Shown piece by piece: positions 22,396 to 29,744 of a DNA stretch of 35,019 bases. Below the pieces are notes generated by a model. That model was not told where the DNA came from. It searched no databases and saw nothing but the letters and a program-made list of their open reading frames with translations. The stretch comes from Streptomyces novaecaesareae. GTDB lineage: Bacteria; Actinomycetota; Actinomycetes; Streptomycetales; Streptomycetaceae. The stretch is from the NCBI RefSeq assembly GCF_000716875.1, contig NZ_JNWQ01000068.1, forward strand, positions 1 through 35,019, read 5' to 3'. The stretch's first letter is position 1. Each line of letters opens with the position of its first letter. The translations under genes and the position numbers were made by a program.

Positions 22396-22729
22396 GCCGG
22401 GCGGCGGCCCGCTCCGCCCTTGACCTGCTCACGCGGTGCGAGCAGACTCGTTTACGAAGTACGTGTGCCTCGTAGGCGTACAGCGCAAGGGCCGGCACGC
22501 AGCGTGACACCGCGAGCCCTCCCGGCGCACTCCCACCGCAGCCCCGACGCTGCGGATCGAAGCAACCACCTCCCCCGGCGACCACGCCCCCGACCGGCGG
22601 CGCCGGTGGGGAGCGACCGCCGACCCGGGCCGGCCCGGCCGGGCCGTGCCGCCGCCACGGCGCGGTGGCACGGGAACGGCGCGCGCTGCGTCGCGGCGCG
22701 GCCCGGGCGGTTGGAGAAGGGGAGGCGCA
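22396..22729. other. Intergenic region with likely promoter
   Basis: 334 bp between the TetR stop and the membrane-protein gene, no convincing gene. A TTGACC at 22420-22425 could be a -35 box. Around 22450-22480 lies an A/T-containing stretch with the inverted pattern TACGA...TCGTA and the motif listed separately. The remainder is very GC-rich. Confidence 0.45.
22461..22474. promoter_or_regulatory. Motif shared with the M14/TetR locus (site A)
   Basis: ACGTGTGCCTCGTA matches 13 of 14 bases at 26821-26834 (ACGTGTACCTCGTA), which precedes the propeptide/M14 genes. It lies about 260 bp before the first gene of the 22733-25234 operon, within a TACGA...TCGTA inverted repeat. Suggests shared regulation by the TetR gene at 26838. 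Confidence 0.45.
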
Positions 22730-22732
22730 GTG

Positions 22733-23050
22733 ATGCCCTTCCGGCACGTCCAGAACTCCCAGAACTCCCAGCACTTCCAGCACCCCCAGCACGTCCGGCA
22801 AGCGCGTCCGGTCCGGCCCCGCTTCTGGCTGGAGACGGCCCTCGGCGGTCTGTCCGGACTGCTGTTCCTGCTCACCCTGGTGTGGCCGCAGTGGATCGAG
22901 ACGCTCCTCGGCATCGACCCGGACGCCGGCAGCGGCGCGGCGGAGTGGCTCGTGGTCGCACTGGCGGCCGCCGTCACCGCCGCCTGCCTGCTCGGCGCGC
23001 GGATCGAGTGGCGCCGGGCGCACCCGTCCCCGGCCCGCGCCGCGCGGTGA
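22733..23050 (+). CDS. Small membrane protein with Gln-rich N-terminus
   Basis: 105 residues from ATG 22733 (GGGGAGG seven bases earlier; a GTG immediately before it is an alternative). Residues 6-20 are a Q-rich repeat (QNSQNSQHFQHPQHV) encoded by five 9-bp units of CAG-rich DNA. There follow two membrane segments (about 33-52, LETALGGLSGLLFLLTLVWP, and 67-87, WLVVALAAAVTAACLLGA). Between them WIETLLGIDPDAGSGAAEW is an outward or inward loop. Not recognised as a known family. Its stop is 18 bp before the next gene, so it is the first gene of a three-gene unit. Confidence 0.65.
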   Translation: MPFRHVQNSQNSQHFQHPQHVRQARPVRPRFWLETALGGLSGLLFLLTLVWPQWIETLLGIDPDAGSGAAEWLVVALAAAVTAACLLGARIEWRRAHPSPARAAR

Positions 23051-23068
23051 CGGTAGAGGAGGATCGTC

Positions 23069-23842
23069 ATGACCGACGTATCACCCGGTGTCGCACCCGA
23101 GCGGCTGACCGAACTCGTCCGGCAGGCTCCACTGAGCTTCGTGGGCACGGTCACCAGGGTCGGCGGCACCTCGCTCGCGGCCTTCCCGGCCGATGCCCGC
23201 AACGAACGGACGGCCGTGGTCAAGGTGGACCAGGTGCTGCACGCACCCGACGCCTTCAAGCAGCTCGCGGGCAGTGAGGTCACCGTCCAACTGGCGGCCG
23301 ACGCCGACCTGTTGAAGGTCAGTGACACGGCCGCGTTCTTCACCCAGGGCCTGGTCTACGGCGAGACCCTGGGCGTCACCGAGGTCGGCCGGCTGCCGGC
23401 CGGCGCCGTCCAGCGGCACGTCTCGCTCGCCGCCACCACGGCCGACGAGCTGCCGTTCTCCTCGGTGCAACGGGAGATCCGCAACCAGGATCTGGCCGCG
23501 CACGCCGCCGAGGCGGACGCCGTCGTCGTCGGCAGCGTGGTCGGACTGGAGGACCTCGGCCTGCCGTCGTACTCCGAGCACGCCCCGCACTGGTGGCGTG
23601 CCGCGCTCGACGTCTCGCACGTCGAGGCCGGCAGGGTCGAACCCGGGCGGATCGGCGTCCTCTACCCGAGCAGCGAGGACGTCCGCTGGCGCCACGTGCC
23701 CAAGCCGCTGCCCGGACAGCCGGGCCTGTGGCTGCTGCACGAGACGTCGGGCGACCTGGCCGCGCACGCGCCGTACCAACTGCTCGACGCCGACGACTAC
23801 CAGCCCGCGCAGAAGCTCGCCGTGCTACGGGAACGGAGGTGA
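23069..23842 (+). CDS. Hypothetical protein, 257 aa
   Basis: 257 residues from ATG 23069 (GAGGA upstream); stop 23840-23842, only 6 bp before the next gene. No signal peptide or membrane segment. The sequence has two similar halves: FVGTVTRVGGTSL...AVVKVDQVLHAPD and VVVGSVVGLEDLGL...AALDVSHVEAGRVEPGRIGVLYPSSED, both with a strand-rich pattern, so it may be a duplicated small beta domain (OB- or netrin-like), as in proteins that link to metalloprotease or propeller systems. No enzyme motif. Function unknown; its place between a membrane protein and a propeller protein suggests a shared complex. Confidence 0.68.
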   Translation: MTDVSPGVAPERLTELVRQAPLSFVGTVTRVGGTSLAAFPADARNERTAVVKVDQVLHAPDAFKQLAGSEVTVQLAADADLLKVSDTAAFFTQGLVYGETLGVTEVGRLPAGAVQRHVSLAATTADELPFSSVQREIRNQDLAAHAAEADAVVVGSVVGLEDLGLPSYSEHAPHWWRAALDVSHVEAGRVEPGRIGVLYPSSEDVRWRHVPKPLPGQPGLWLLHETSGDLAAHAPYQLLDADDYQPAQKLAVLRERR

Positions 23843-23848
23843 GCCGAC

Positions 23849-25234
23849 ATGCCCACCATCAAGGTCGTCGACATCACCCCCAAGTCGCTGAGCGGCGATG
23901 CGAAGCTGGACAGTGAGCCCAGCATCGCGGTCAACCCGGAGAACCCGAACGAGATCGTCGCGACGGCGTTCACCGCCGAACCGATGGGCAGCCCCTTCGC
24001 CCCCGTGTACGTCTCGACCGACGGCGGGGACACCTGGGTGCTGAACCCCGTCGTCCCGGGCAACGGGCGCCTCGGCACCGGGGACATCAGCGTCGGCTTC
24101 GGCACGCAGGGAGGGCAGCTCTACACCGGCATCCTCAACGGGCTGACCGGCGACCTGCAGATCCTGCGCGCGCCGAACATCACCTCGGCCACCCCGATGA
24201 GCGTGCTCGTCGACCGGAGCGACGTGGACCAGCCCTGGGTGGTCGCCATCACCGTCTCGGCGAACGGTCACAGCAGCGACCGGGTGTACGTCGGCAACAA
24301 CGACGCCGCCTCGCCGACGGGGACCGCCACCGTGGACGTGTCGAGCGACGCCGGTGCCGGGCCCGCTCCGGCCGGGTTCGGGCCCATCCGGCTCGACCGG
24401 CGTCCCGGCACGCTCTTCGACGGGCCGCCGGTGCGGATCGCCGCGCACCCTGACGGCACGGTCTACATCGCGTTCCAGAGCTTCACCGCCGAGGACCCCT
24501 TGGACAGGGCCCGGATGACCTTCGACGTCGTGGTGACCCGCGACGACAAGGGCGGCATCGGACCGAGCCCCTTCGAGGACCTCCTGGACTCGGCCGACGG
24601 CGAGGTCGGCCAGCGCGTGGTCACCGGTCGGAAGGTCCGGTTCGACTCCAAGCAGCGGACGCTGGGCCAGGAACGCACCGGCGCGGACCTGTCGATCGGA
24701 GTGGATCCCACGGACTCCAACAGCGTGTGGGTCGCCTACTGCGACAACCTCGGCGGGACCGCCCCCACCGACTACGTGCTGCACACCCGCCACTCCAAGG
24801 ACCGGGGGCAGACCTGGTCCGTGGCGCGCCAGGACGTGATCGGCGGCAAGAACCCGTCGTGGGCGGTCAACTCCGACGGGCTGGTCGGGCTGGTCTACCA
24901 GCAGCTGGCCCACAACCAGTGGTCGACGGTGCTGGAGCTGACCGGCGACGGCTTCGCGACGGTGGAGAGCCACGTGCTGCACCAGGCCCCGGGCGACGTA
25001 CCGTCGGCCGGGCGGCAGCTGCCGTACCTCGGCGACTACATCCGGATGGTCGCGGTCGGGAAGGACTTCTACGGCATCTTCGCCGGCAACAACACTCCGG
25101 ACCGGGCCAACTTCCCGGTGGGCGTGACGTACCAGCGCAACGCCAACTTCACCACCCACCAACTGCTCGACACGAACGGGGTGTCGCGGGTGCCGGTGTC
25201 ACTGGATCCCTTCTTCTTCCACCGCGCCCCCTGA
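23849..25234 (+). CDS. Asp-box beta-propeller (sialidase-like fold) protein
   Basis: 461 residues from ATG 23849, coupled to the previous gene. Repeats of the S-x-D-x-G-x-T-W Asp-box: STDGGDTW (residues 56-63) and SKDRGQTW (near 320), plus several degenerate copies, indicate a six-bladed beta-propeller like those of sialidases and related BNR-repeat proteins. The catalytic Arg triad and Tyr/Glu pair of true sialidases cannot be assigned, so it may be a non-enzymatic binding propeller. No signal peptide is present. The gene ends in front of a bidirectional terminator. Confidence 0.75.
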   Translation: MPTIKVVDITPKSLSGDAKLDSEPSIAVNPENPNEIVATAFTAEPMGSPFAPVYVSTDGGDTWVLNPVVPGNGRLGTGDISVGFGTQGGQLYTGILNGLTGDLQILRAPNITSATPMSVLVDRSDVDQPWVVAITVSANGHSSDRVYVGNNDAASPTGTATVDVSSDAGAGPAPAGFGPIRLDRRPGTLFDGPPVRIAAHPDGTVYIAFQSFTAEDPLDRARMTFDVVVTRDDKGGIGPSPFEDLLDSADGEVGQRVVTGRKVRFDSKQRTLGQERTGADLSIGVDPTDSNSVWVAYCDNLGGTAPTDYVLHTRHSKDRGQTWSVARQDVIGGKNPSWAVNSDGLVGLVYQQLAHNQWSTVLELTGDGFATVESHVLHQAPGDVPSAGRQLPYLGDYIRMVAVGKDFYGIFAGNNTPDRANFPVGVTYQRNANFTTHQLLDTNGVSRVPVSLDPFFFHRAP

Positions 25235-25246
25235 GCGCGCGAGCCC

Positions 25247-25280
25247 GGGCGCCCGCCACGACCGTTCGTGGCGGGCGCCC
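25247..25280. terminator. Bidirectional terminator
   Basis: A perfect 15-bp stem, GGGCGCCCGCCACGA (25247-25261) with 25266-25280, loop CCGT, between two convergent genes (stops at 25234 and 25315). Confidence 0.85.
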
Positions 25281-25314
25281 AGCTGTCGGGCACTGTGGCT
25301 TGTCGGGAGTTGTC

Positions 25315-26388
25315 TCAGGCGGCGGCCAGGCAGAACTGCACCAGCCCGGCGTCCACGTCGAGGATGATCTGCTGCATCTCCGCCCACCGGGGGTGGAACT
25401 CGGTGCCCCACTCGACGGTGAAGCCGAGCACCTTGCCCTGGTCGGGGTCGGCGAAGTTGCGGGAGTAGACGTAGTCGTCGCTGGTCCCGCTGGTCGGGTA
25501 GAGGTGGAAGCCGGTGATCGGCTTGTACGTCAGACCGCGCACGCCGTTGAGGCCGTGGCAGAACGCCTCGGCGAGCAGCACGGCGGCGTCCTCGTCGCCC
25601 TTGGGGATGTACTCGGCGTACGCGAGGTCGTTGGGCACGCCGCGCTTGCCGTCGTACTCGGAGTTGCGGAAGTTCATGTCGGGGTCGATCGACTGGTTCT
25701 CGTCGTCGCCCCAGTTGTAGAGGATGTCCTGCGAGTAGCTGTGCACGTCGACGAACCACCGGGTCAGCGGGAACTGCTCCAGCAGCGCGAGGACGTTCTG
25801 GGTCTCCGGCTCGGAGAACGCGCTCGGACCGGCGTAGACCTGCGGGTCGCACGGGTCGTTCGACACCCGGGGGTTGGAGCTGGGGTCGAAGGCGGTGACG
25901 AAGTCGAAGAGGAAGTCGTAGTTGCGGTTGATGTCGACGCCGATGCAGTCCGGGTTCGGATTGCCGCCGGCGTTGGCCGGGTTGCGGTTCTTGCGCCACA
26001 TCGGCCGGACGGTCTGGCTGTAGTGTCGCCCGTCGGGGTTGACCAACGGGAAGATCACCAGGTCGAGCCGGTGGAGCAGGCCGCTGACCTGTCCGGCGGT
26101 GAAGGCGGTGCCGCCGTAGCCGAGGCCGGTGCCGTCGCGCTTGGCTTCCAGCAGGTCGGCGGCGAGGTGGACGAGGATCTCGCAGCTGCCCCACTCGCGG
26201 GCGTGGACGCCGCCGATCATCATCACGCACGGCTTGGGCGTGTCCGAGGGCTCGCCGACCACCAGGGCGTGGGCGGTGCGGTTCTCGAAGGTGGTGTTGG
26301 GCAGGGGGACGAGTTGGGTGAGGTCGGGGTAGGCGGTGGCCAGGCTGGTCACGGCGGACTCGACCTCGGTGACGTTCAGGTACGGCAT
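25315..26388 (-). CDS. M14-family zinc carboxypeptidase
   Basis: 357 residues from ATG 26386-26388 (GGGAGG upstream). Zinc ligands: HAREW (His62, Glu65) and the third His216 in FVDVHSYSQ. Substrate-binding NRN at 154-156 (VDINRNYD), and the catalytic glutamate Glu326 in FTVEWG. These are all present, so the enzyme should be active on C-terminal residues of peptides. Unlike most bacterial M14 enzymes it has no signal peptide, and it starts almost directly at the mature-type domain; the pro-part is probably supplied by the gene before it (stop 15 bp upstream). Same strand and presumably same transcript as 26404-26733. Confidence 0.92.
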   Translation of the reverse strand: MPYLNVTEVESAVTSLATAYPDLTQLVPLPNTTFENRTAHALVVGEPSDTPKPCVMMIGGVHAREWGSCEILVHLAADLLEAKRDGTGLGYGGTAFTAGQVSGLLHRLDLVIFPLVNPDGRHYSQTVRPMWRKNRNPANAGGNPNPDCIGVDINRNYDFLFDFVTAFDPSSNPRVSNDPCDPQVYAGPSAFSEPETQNVLALLEQFPLTRWFVDVHSYSQDILYNWGDDENQSIDPDMNFRNSEYDGKRGVPNDLAYAEYIPKGDEDAAVLLAEAFCHGLNGVRGLTYKPITGFHLYPTSGTSDDYVYSRNFADPDQGKVLGFTVEWGTEFHPRWAEMQQIILDVDAGLVQFCLAAA

Positions 26389-26403
26389 GACGGGCCTCCC
26401 GGG

Positions 26404-26733
26404 TCAGCCGGCGAGCTTGGCGGCCAGGCCGTGCGGGACGGCGTCGTCGGGGGCGAAGCGGTCGCCGCTGCCGACCTCGGCCTGGGCCGCGCGCCCGGCC
26501 TCGCTGGCGTTGCCGGTCCGGGTCACCGTGACGCCTTCGCGTTCGAGGTCCGGGATCCGGTCGGCTGTGGTGTAGACGTCGACGCCGATGCGGCCGTCCG
26601 TCTCGACGTGCGGGCGTCCGCCGACGTCGGCGCGGGTGTCGCGCAGCAGCGCGCGCAGGGCCTCCGGGTCCTTGGCGGTGACGTGGAGGCGCAGGATGTC
26701 GTCCTGGGATGGTTCGTTCGGAACGGCGGACAT
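26404..26733 (-). CDS. Small protein resembling a detached M14 propeptide
   Basis: 109 residues, ATG 26731-26733. Sequence: DILRLHVTAKDPEALRALLRDT, then HVETDGRIGVDVYTTADRIPDLEREGVTVTRTG. The order of a helix, a D-G-R-x-V-V strand, a helix and then a strand ending GVTV matches the pattern of carboxypeptidase activation domains, where the last strand and helix shield the active site. It is encoded immediately before an M14 enzyme lacking that part, so it may fold with or inhibit the enzyme. No signal peptide. This is by pattern and context; no search was possible. Confidence 0.55.
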   Translation of the reverse strand: MSAVPNEPSQDDILRLHVTAKDPEALRALLRDTRADVGGRPHVETDGRIGVDVYTTADRIPDLEREGVTVTRTGNASEAGRAAQAEVGSGDRFAPDDAVPHGLAAKLAG

Positions 26734-26825
26734 GAGGGACTTCTTCCGGGCGCCGCCGGAGCGTGGCCGGAGCGGTGTCGACGGCTTGCTCTGCGGTGCC
26801 GATCTGGGCGGATATGTCCGACGTG

Positions 26826-26838
26826 TACCTCGTATCCT
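26826..26838. promoter_or_regulatory. Motif upstream of the propeptide/M14 genes (site B)
   Basis: TACCTCGTATCCT, in a 104-bp gap, about 93 bp before the propeptide start. It matches 27642-27654 read on the other strand (TACCTTGTATCCT, 12 of 13), located before the TetR gene. The wider ACGTGTACCTCGTA at 26821-26834 also matches 22461-22474. Confidence 0.5.
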
Positions 26839-27557
26839 CAGGATGCGTCGCCGCCGTAGAAGGCGTCAAGGGGCGGCGGTGGCATCCCGTCCAGCAGCGC
26901 GTCGAGGCCGCTGAGCATCTCGCCCTCGTCGTCGAAGTCGGCGAAGCGGGGCACCAGGGCGCGCAGTCGCGGGTACTCGGCGGCGGGCAGCCGGTGCAGG
27001 CCCAGTCGCAGCGCGGGGTCCGGCTCGTCCGGGTTGTCGACCACCTGGCGCTTGTCCACCAGCAGGCAGCCGAGGTTCCAGGCGACGAAGGTGCGGTAGA
27101 CGGTCAGCGCGGTGGCGTCGTCGAAACCGGCCCGGCCGAGCACGGCGAGGATGTGCTCGGTGAGTTCGAGCACCGGGGCCGGGCGGCGGGCCATCGGGAC
27201 GGTCAGCGGCCGGGTCGCGACCAGCGGCAGGATCTCGGGGTGGGCGTGCGCGGCGGCGGCGAAGGCCTTGGCGATCCGGCGCAGCTCCTGGCGCCAGCCG
27301 GGCTCGCGGGCGCTGTCGGCGCTCGTCCGCAGCCGGTCGTTGACCTCGGTGAAGTAGGCCTCGATCAGGCCGTCGAGCAGGGCTTCCTTGCCCGGGGTGT
27401 AGCGGTACAGGGCCATCGACTCGACGCCCAGCTCGGCGGCCAGTCTGCGCATGGTCAGCGCGCTCAGGCCCTCGCGGTCGACCAGTGCCACGCCGGCGGC
27501 GAGCACCAGCGGGCGGCTCAGCCGGCCCCGCTTCTCGGTGCCGTCCCGTTCGGCCAT
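26838..27557 (-). CDS. TetR-family regulator
   Basis: 239 residues from ATG 27555-27557, chosen for the GGAGGAG seven bases before it (an upstream in-frame ATG at 27593 lacks one). HTH: GRLSRPLVLAAGVALVDREGLSALTMRRLAAELGVESMALYRYTPGKEALLDGL (TetR; the M-R-R-L-A pattern of the TetR_C_1-type group). The C-terminal ligand domain is helical (about 75-230) and has ILPLVATRPLTVPMA. Located between the LysE gene and the propeptide/M14 genes, all on the minus strand. Its own leader and the leader after it carry matching motifs (27642, 26826), so it probably controls itself and the peptidase genes. Confidence 0.88.
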   Translation of the reverse strand: MAERDGTEKRGRLSRPLVLAAGVALVDREGLSALTMRRLAAELGVESMALYRYTPGKEALLDGLIEAYFTEVNDRLRTSADSAREPGWRQELRRIAKAFAAAAHAHPEILPLVATRPLTVPMARRPAPVLELTEHILAVLGRAGFDDATALTVYRTFVAWNLGCLLVDKRQVVDNPDEPDPALRLGLHRLPAAEYPRLRALVPRFADFDDEGEMLSGLDALLDGMPPPPLDAFYGGDAS

Positions 27558-27641
27558 GCCCGCACTCCTCCGGTCGGTGCCGACGCCGTCCATGAAGCAA
27601 CGGATGCCACTCGGCGGATGTCACTCAGCGGATACAGAACC

Positions 27642-27654
27642 AGGATACAAGGTA
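27642..27654. promoter_or_regulatory. Motif upstream of the TetR gene (site C)
   Basis: On the minus strand reads TACCTTGTATCCT, followed by a second TGTATCC about 17 bp further on. It lies about 85 bp before the TetR start. With site B it supports autoregulation. Confidence 0.5.
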
Positions 27655-27712
27655 TGAATCGGACGTAAACGGGTGAGCCGTCGCTGATCGGCCAAAGCGG
27701 AGATTTCGCTGG

Positions 27713-28342
27713 TCAGCCGACCAGCAGTCGGACGGCGAGGCCGGCGACCAGGGCGGAGGAGCCGAGCGCGGTGAGTAACCGGCCGCGCGGGCCGGTCAGC
27801 GCACGGCCCAGCAGTGCGCCGCCCGAGGCGAGCAGCAGCTGCCAGCCGGCCGAGGCGGCGAACGCGGCGGCGGCGAACACCGCCCGCGCGAGGGCATCGG
27901 GGGCCGCGCCCTCCCGGCCTCCGCCGCCGAGGACCAGGGCGGCGAAGTAGAGCACGGTGAGCGGGTTCAGCAGGGTGATCCCGAGCAGGGTGAGGAAGGC
28001 CCGGGCGGGGGTGGGCGGTTCCCGCTCCGGCGTCGCGGCGGCGCCGGGGCGGCGGCTGCGGAGCGCGGCGTGGGCCGTGCGGGCGGCCAGGGCCAGCAGG
28101 ACCACGGCGGAGGCGATCCGCAGCGGCCCGGCGACCGGTTCGAGCAGGGGTGCGAGGCCGGTGCCGCCCGCCGCTGCGAGCAGCGCGTACAGCCCGTCGG
28201 CGGTGGCCACGCCGAGGGCGGCGCAGGCGCCGGTGCGCAGTGAGGTCCGGGCGGTGAGTGCGACGAGGTAGGCCCCGACGGCCCCCACCGGGACGGCGAC
28301 GCCGAACCCGGCGAGCAGCCCCGCGACCAGGGCGGCCCTCAC
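27713..28342 (-). CDS. LysE/RhtB-family amino-acid exporter
   Basis: 209 residues from GTG 28340-28342, which overlaps a short upstream reading frame as GTGA. Six hydrophobic segments in the LysE order: ALVAGLLAGFGVAVPVGAVGAYLV, GACAALGVATADGLYALLAA, IASAVVLLALAARTAHAAL, AFLTLLGITLLNPLTVLYFAALVL, a fifth near FAAAAFAASAGWQLLLASGGALL, and LLTALGSSALVAGLAVRLLV. The PVGA and NP motifs of the family are present. Likely exports an amino acid or similar small cation. The start has no strong ribosome site of its own, so coupling to the short frame may matter. Located upstream of the TetR gene on the same strand. Confidence 0.82.
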   Translation of the reverse strand: MRAALVAGLLAGFGVAVPVGAVGAYLVALTARTSLRTGACAALGVATADGLYALLAAAGGTGLAPLLEPVAGPLRIASAVVLLALAARTAHAALRSRRPGAAATPEREPPTPARAFLTLLGITLLNPLTVLYFAALVLGGGGREGAAPDALARAVFAAAAFAASAGWQLLLASGGALLGRALTGPRGRLLTALGSSALVAGLAVRLLVG

Positions 28343-28446
28343 GCGTGGGCGGCGTCGGGCCTCCGGGGGCGGCCGGGCTGCTGCTGGACCGTGGCCGGGC
28401 GGGCGGCGGAGGTCACGGGCAGCGGGCGGGCGGGGACGTCGGTCAT
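28339..28446 (-). CDS. Short open frame coupled to the lysE start (possible leader peptide)
   Basis: ATG 28444-28446 with AGGA eight bases before it, 35 codons (TDVPARPLPVTSAARPATV...), stop TGA at 28339-28341 overlapping the LysE GTG as GTGA. Pro/Ala/Arg-rich, no similarity to a known protein. Its interest is the overlap: translation of it could bring ribosomes to the exporter. It may be only a leader. Confidence 0.35.
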   Translation of the reverse strand: MTDVPARPLPVTSAARPATVQQQPGRPRRPDAAHA

Positions 28447-28548
28447 GGCCCGATCCTGGCGGCCGGGGAGCGGGGGCGGCAACTGCTTTTCGACGGGCGC
28501 CGGGTAGCGTGGTGCCGTCCGTCACCACCGCCCTGAGGAGGAGACCCG

Positions 28549-29178
28549 ATGAACAGTCAGAACGACCCGGTGCGCGTCCTGTTGGCACAGGCCTGGGCCT
28601 CCTGGGCGGAGCGCGGCGCGGCCCTGGGCGCCGAGGACTGGGACCGGCCGACCCGGCTGCCCGCCTGGACCGTCCGGGAGCTGTACGCGCACGTCGCGCC
28701 GGCGCCGGAGATGTTCACCGGGCTGCGCGCGGCCGTCCTGGACGCGCCGGCCGAGGTGACCAGCGGCTCCGGGATCCTGCGGGCCTACAACCGGCCGGGC
28801 GGCATCGCGCACACCGCGGCCGGGCAGGTCGCGGAGGCGGCGAAGCAGTCGGCCGGTTCGCTCGAACCCGTCCTGCTGATCGCCCGGTTCGGGATCGAGG
28901 GCCCGGCCGCCCTGGCCGGCCTCGCGGACCTGCCGCCGAGTGCGACGGTGGCGCACCCGCTGCTCGGCAGCGTGACGGTCGGCGCGCTCGGCGAGGTGGC
29001 GCTGATGGAGGCGACCGTCCACCTGCTCGACCTGATCGCGGCCGTCGGCGGCCCGCCGCCCGCCGACGCGGCCCTGCACGCGACCCACGCGCTGCTGGCC
29101 GAGGTCGCGGACCCGGTGGCCTTCATCGAGGCGGCGACCGGCCGCAGCGCCGAGGCGGTGCTCCCGGTCATCCGCTGA
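28549..29178 (+). CDS. Maleylpyruvate-isomerase-fold (TIGR03086-like) protein
   Basis: 209 residues from ATG 28549 (GAGGAGGAG upstream). Begins with the helical DinB-like domain: AWASWAERGAALGAEDWDRPTRLPAWTVRELYAHVAPAPEMF, in which the W-T-V-R-E-L-x-A-H pattern marks the mycothiol-dependent maleylpyruvate isomerase N-terminal domain (MDMPI_N). Its metal ligands are His in ELYAHV, Glu in the middle, and the later TVHLLDL. Proteins of this type, common in Actinobacteria, bind metal and are thought to use mycothiol; substrate unknown. Monocistronic, divergent from the LysE gene. Confidence 0.82.
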   Translation: MNSQNDPVRVLLAQAWASWAERGAALGAEDWDRPTRLPAWTVRELYAHVAPAPEMFTGLRAAVLDAPAEVTSGSGILRAYNRPGGIAHTAAGQVAEAAKQSAGSLEPVLLIARFGIEGPAALAGLADLPPSATVAHPLLGSVTVGALGEVALMEATVHLLDLIAAVGGPPPADAALHATHALLAEVADPVAFIEAATGRSAEAVLPVIR

Positions 29179-29259
29179 GGCCCCCTCCCGGCGGGGGCGG
29201 GTAATCCCTGGTCAGCAGTATGATCAGCGGCCGGAATCGGCCCGATCGGGGGAGAGTCA

Positions 29260-29631
29260 GTGGACCAGGTGCTCAACATGTGGTGGGTGCTGCCCGTCGT
29301 CCTGTACGGCAGCGGGTGGATCGTCAAGGACGCCCGGCAGGCGTTGAAGGTGCGGCACGAGCGGAAGATGGAGCTGCTCGCCGCGACCGAGCGCCGGCAG
29401 ACCGCGCTGGAGGCGGCCAACCGCCCGCCGGAGCCGGTCTGCGGCTGTACCCACCACCTGGCCAAGCACGACAAGCAGGGCCGCTGCCACGAGGTCGTCG
29501 AGGCCCCGACGGCCTGGGACGCCGACCGCTGCCCGCTGCAGTACGAGGCGCGGCCGTGCAACTGCCAGCAGTACATCGGTCCGGAGCCGCTGGGCACGGT
29601 CTTCGCGCCGGAGCTGGTCGACCCGCGCTGA
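29260..29631 (+). CDS. Membrane-anchored Cys/His-rich (zinc-ribbon-like) protein
   Basis: 123 residues from GTG 29260 (GGGGGAGA upstream). One membrane segment (about 7-22, MWWVLPVVLYGSGWIV), a basic-acidic helix (VRHERKMELLAATERRQTALEAA) likely coiled coil, then a compact Cys/His cluster CGCTHHLAKHDKQGRCHEV...DRCPLQYEARPCNCQQYIG. Its five or six cysteines and several His could coordinate one or two zinc ions. Conserved-looking actinobacterial protein, function unknown. Located between an isomerase-fold gene and the secreted aminopeptidase; each has its own ribosome site. Confidence 0.72.
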   Translation: MDQVLNMWWVLPVVLYGSGWIVKDARQALKVRHERKMELLAATERRQTALEAANRPPEPVCGCTHHLAKHDKQGRCHEVVEAPTAWDADRCPLQYEARPCNCQQYIGPEPLGTVFAPELVDPR

Positions 29632-29642
29632 TCCTCCGTGCA

Positions 29643-29665
29643 CGGCCCCTCGGAGGTGGGGGCCG
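29643..29665 (+). terminator. Weak hairpin after the Cys-rich protein gene
   Basis: CGGCCCC (29643-29649) pairs with GGGGCCG (29659-29665), 11 bp after the stop. Weak; a terminator or merely a structured leader. Confidence 0.38.
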
Positions 29666-29744
29666 GTGCGCTGGCATGACCCTTTCAAAGGTGCGGGTTT
29701 GCTGTCACGCTGCTGCTCCCGGCCCGCTCCCACGAGAGGTTCCG

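Noticed and set aside
23849..25234. Active sialidase
   Set aside because: Asp-boxes are clear but the Arg triad and Tyr/Glu pair cannot be assigned, and there is no signal peptide.
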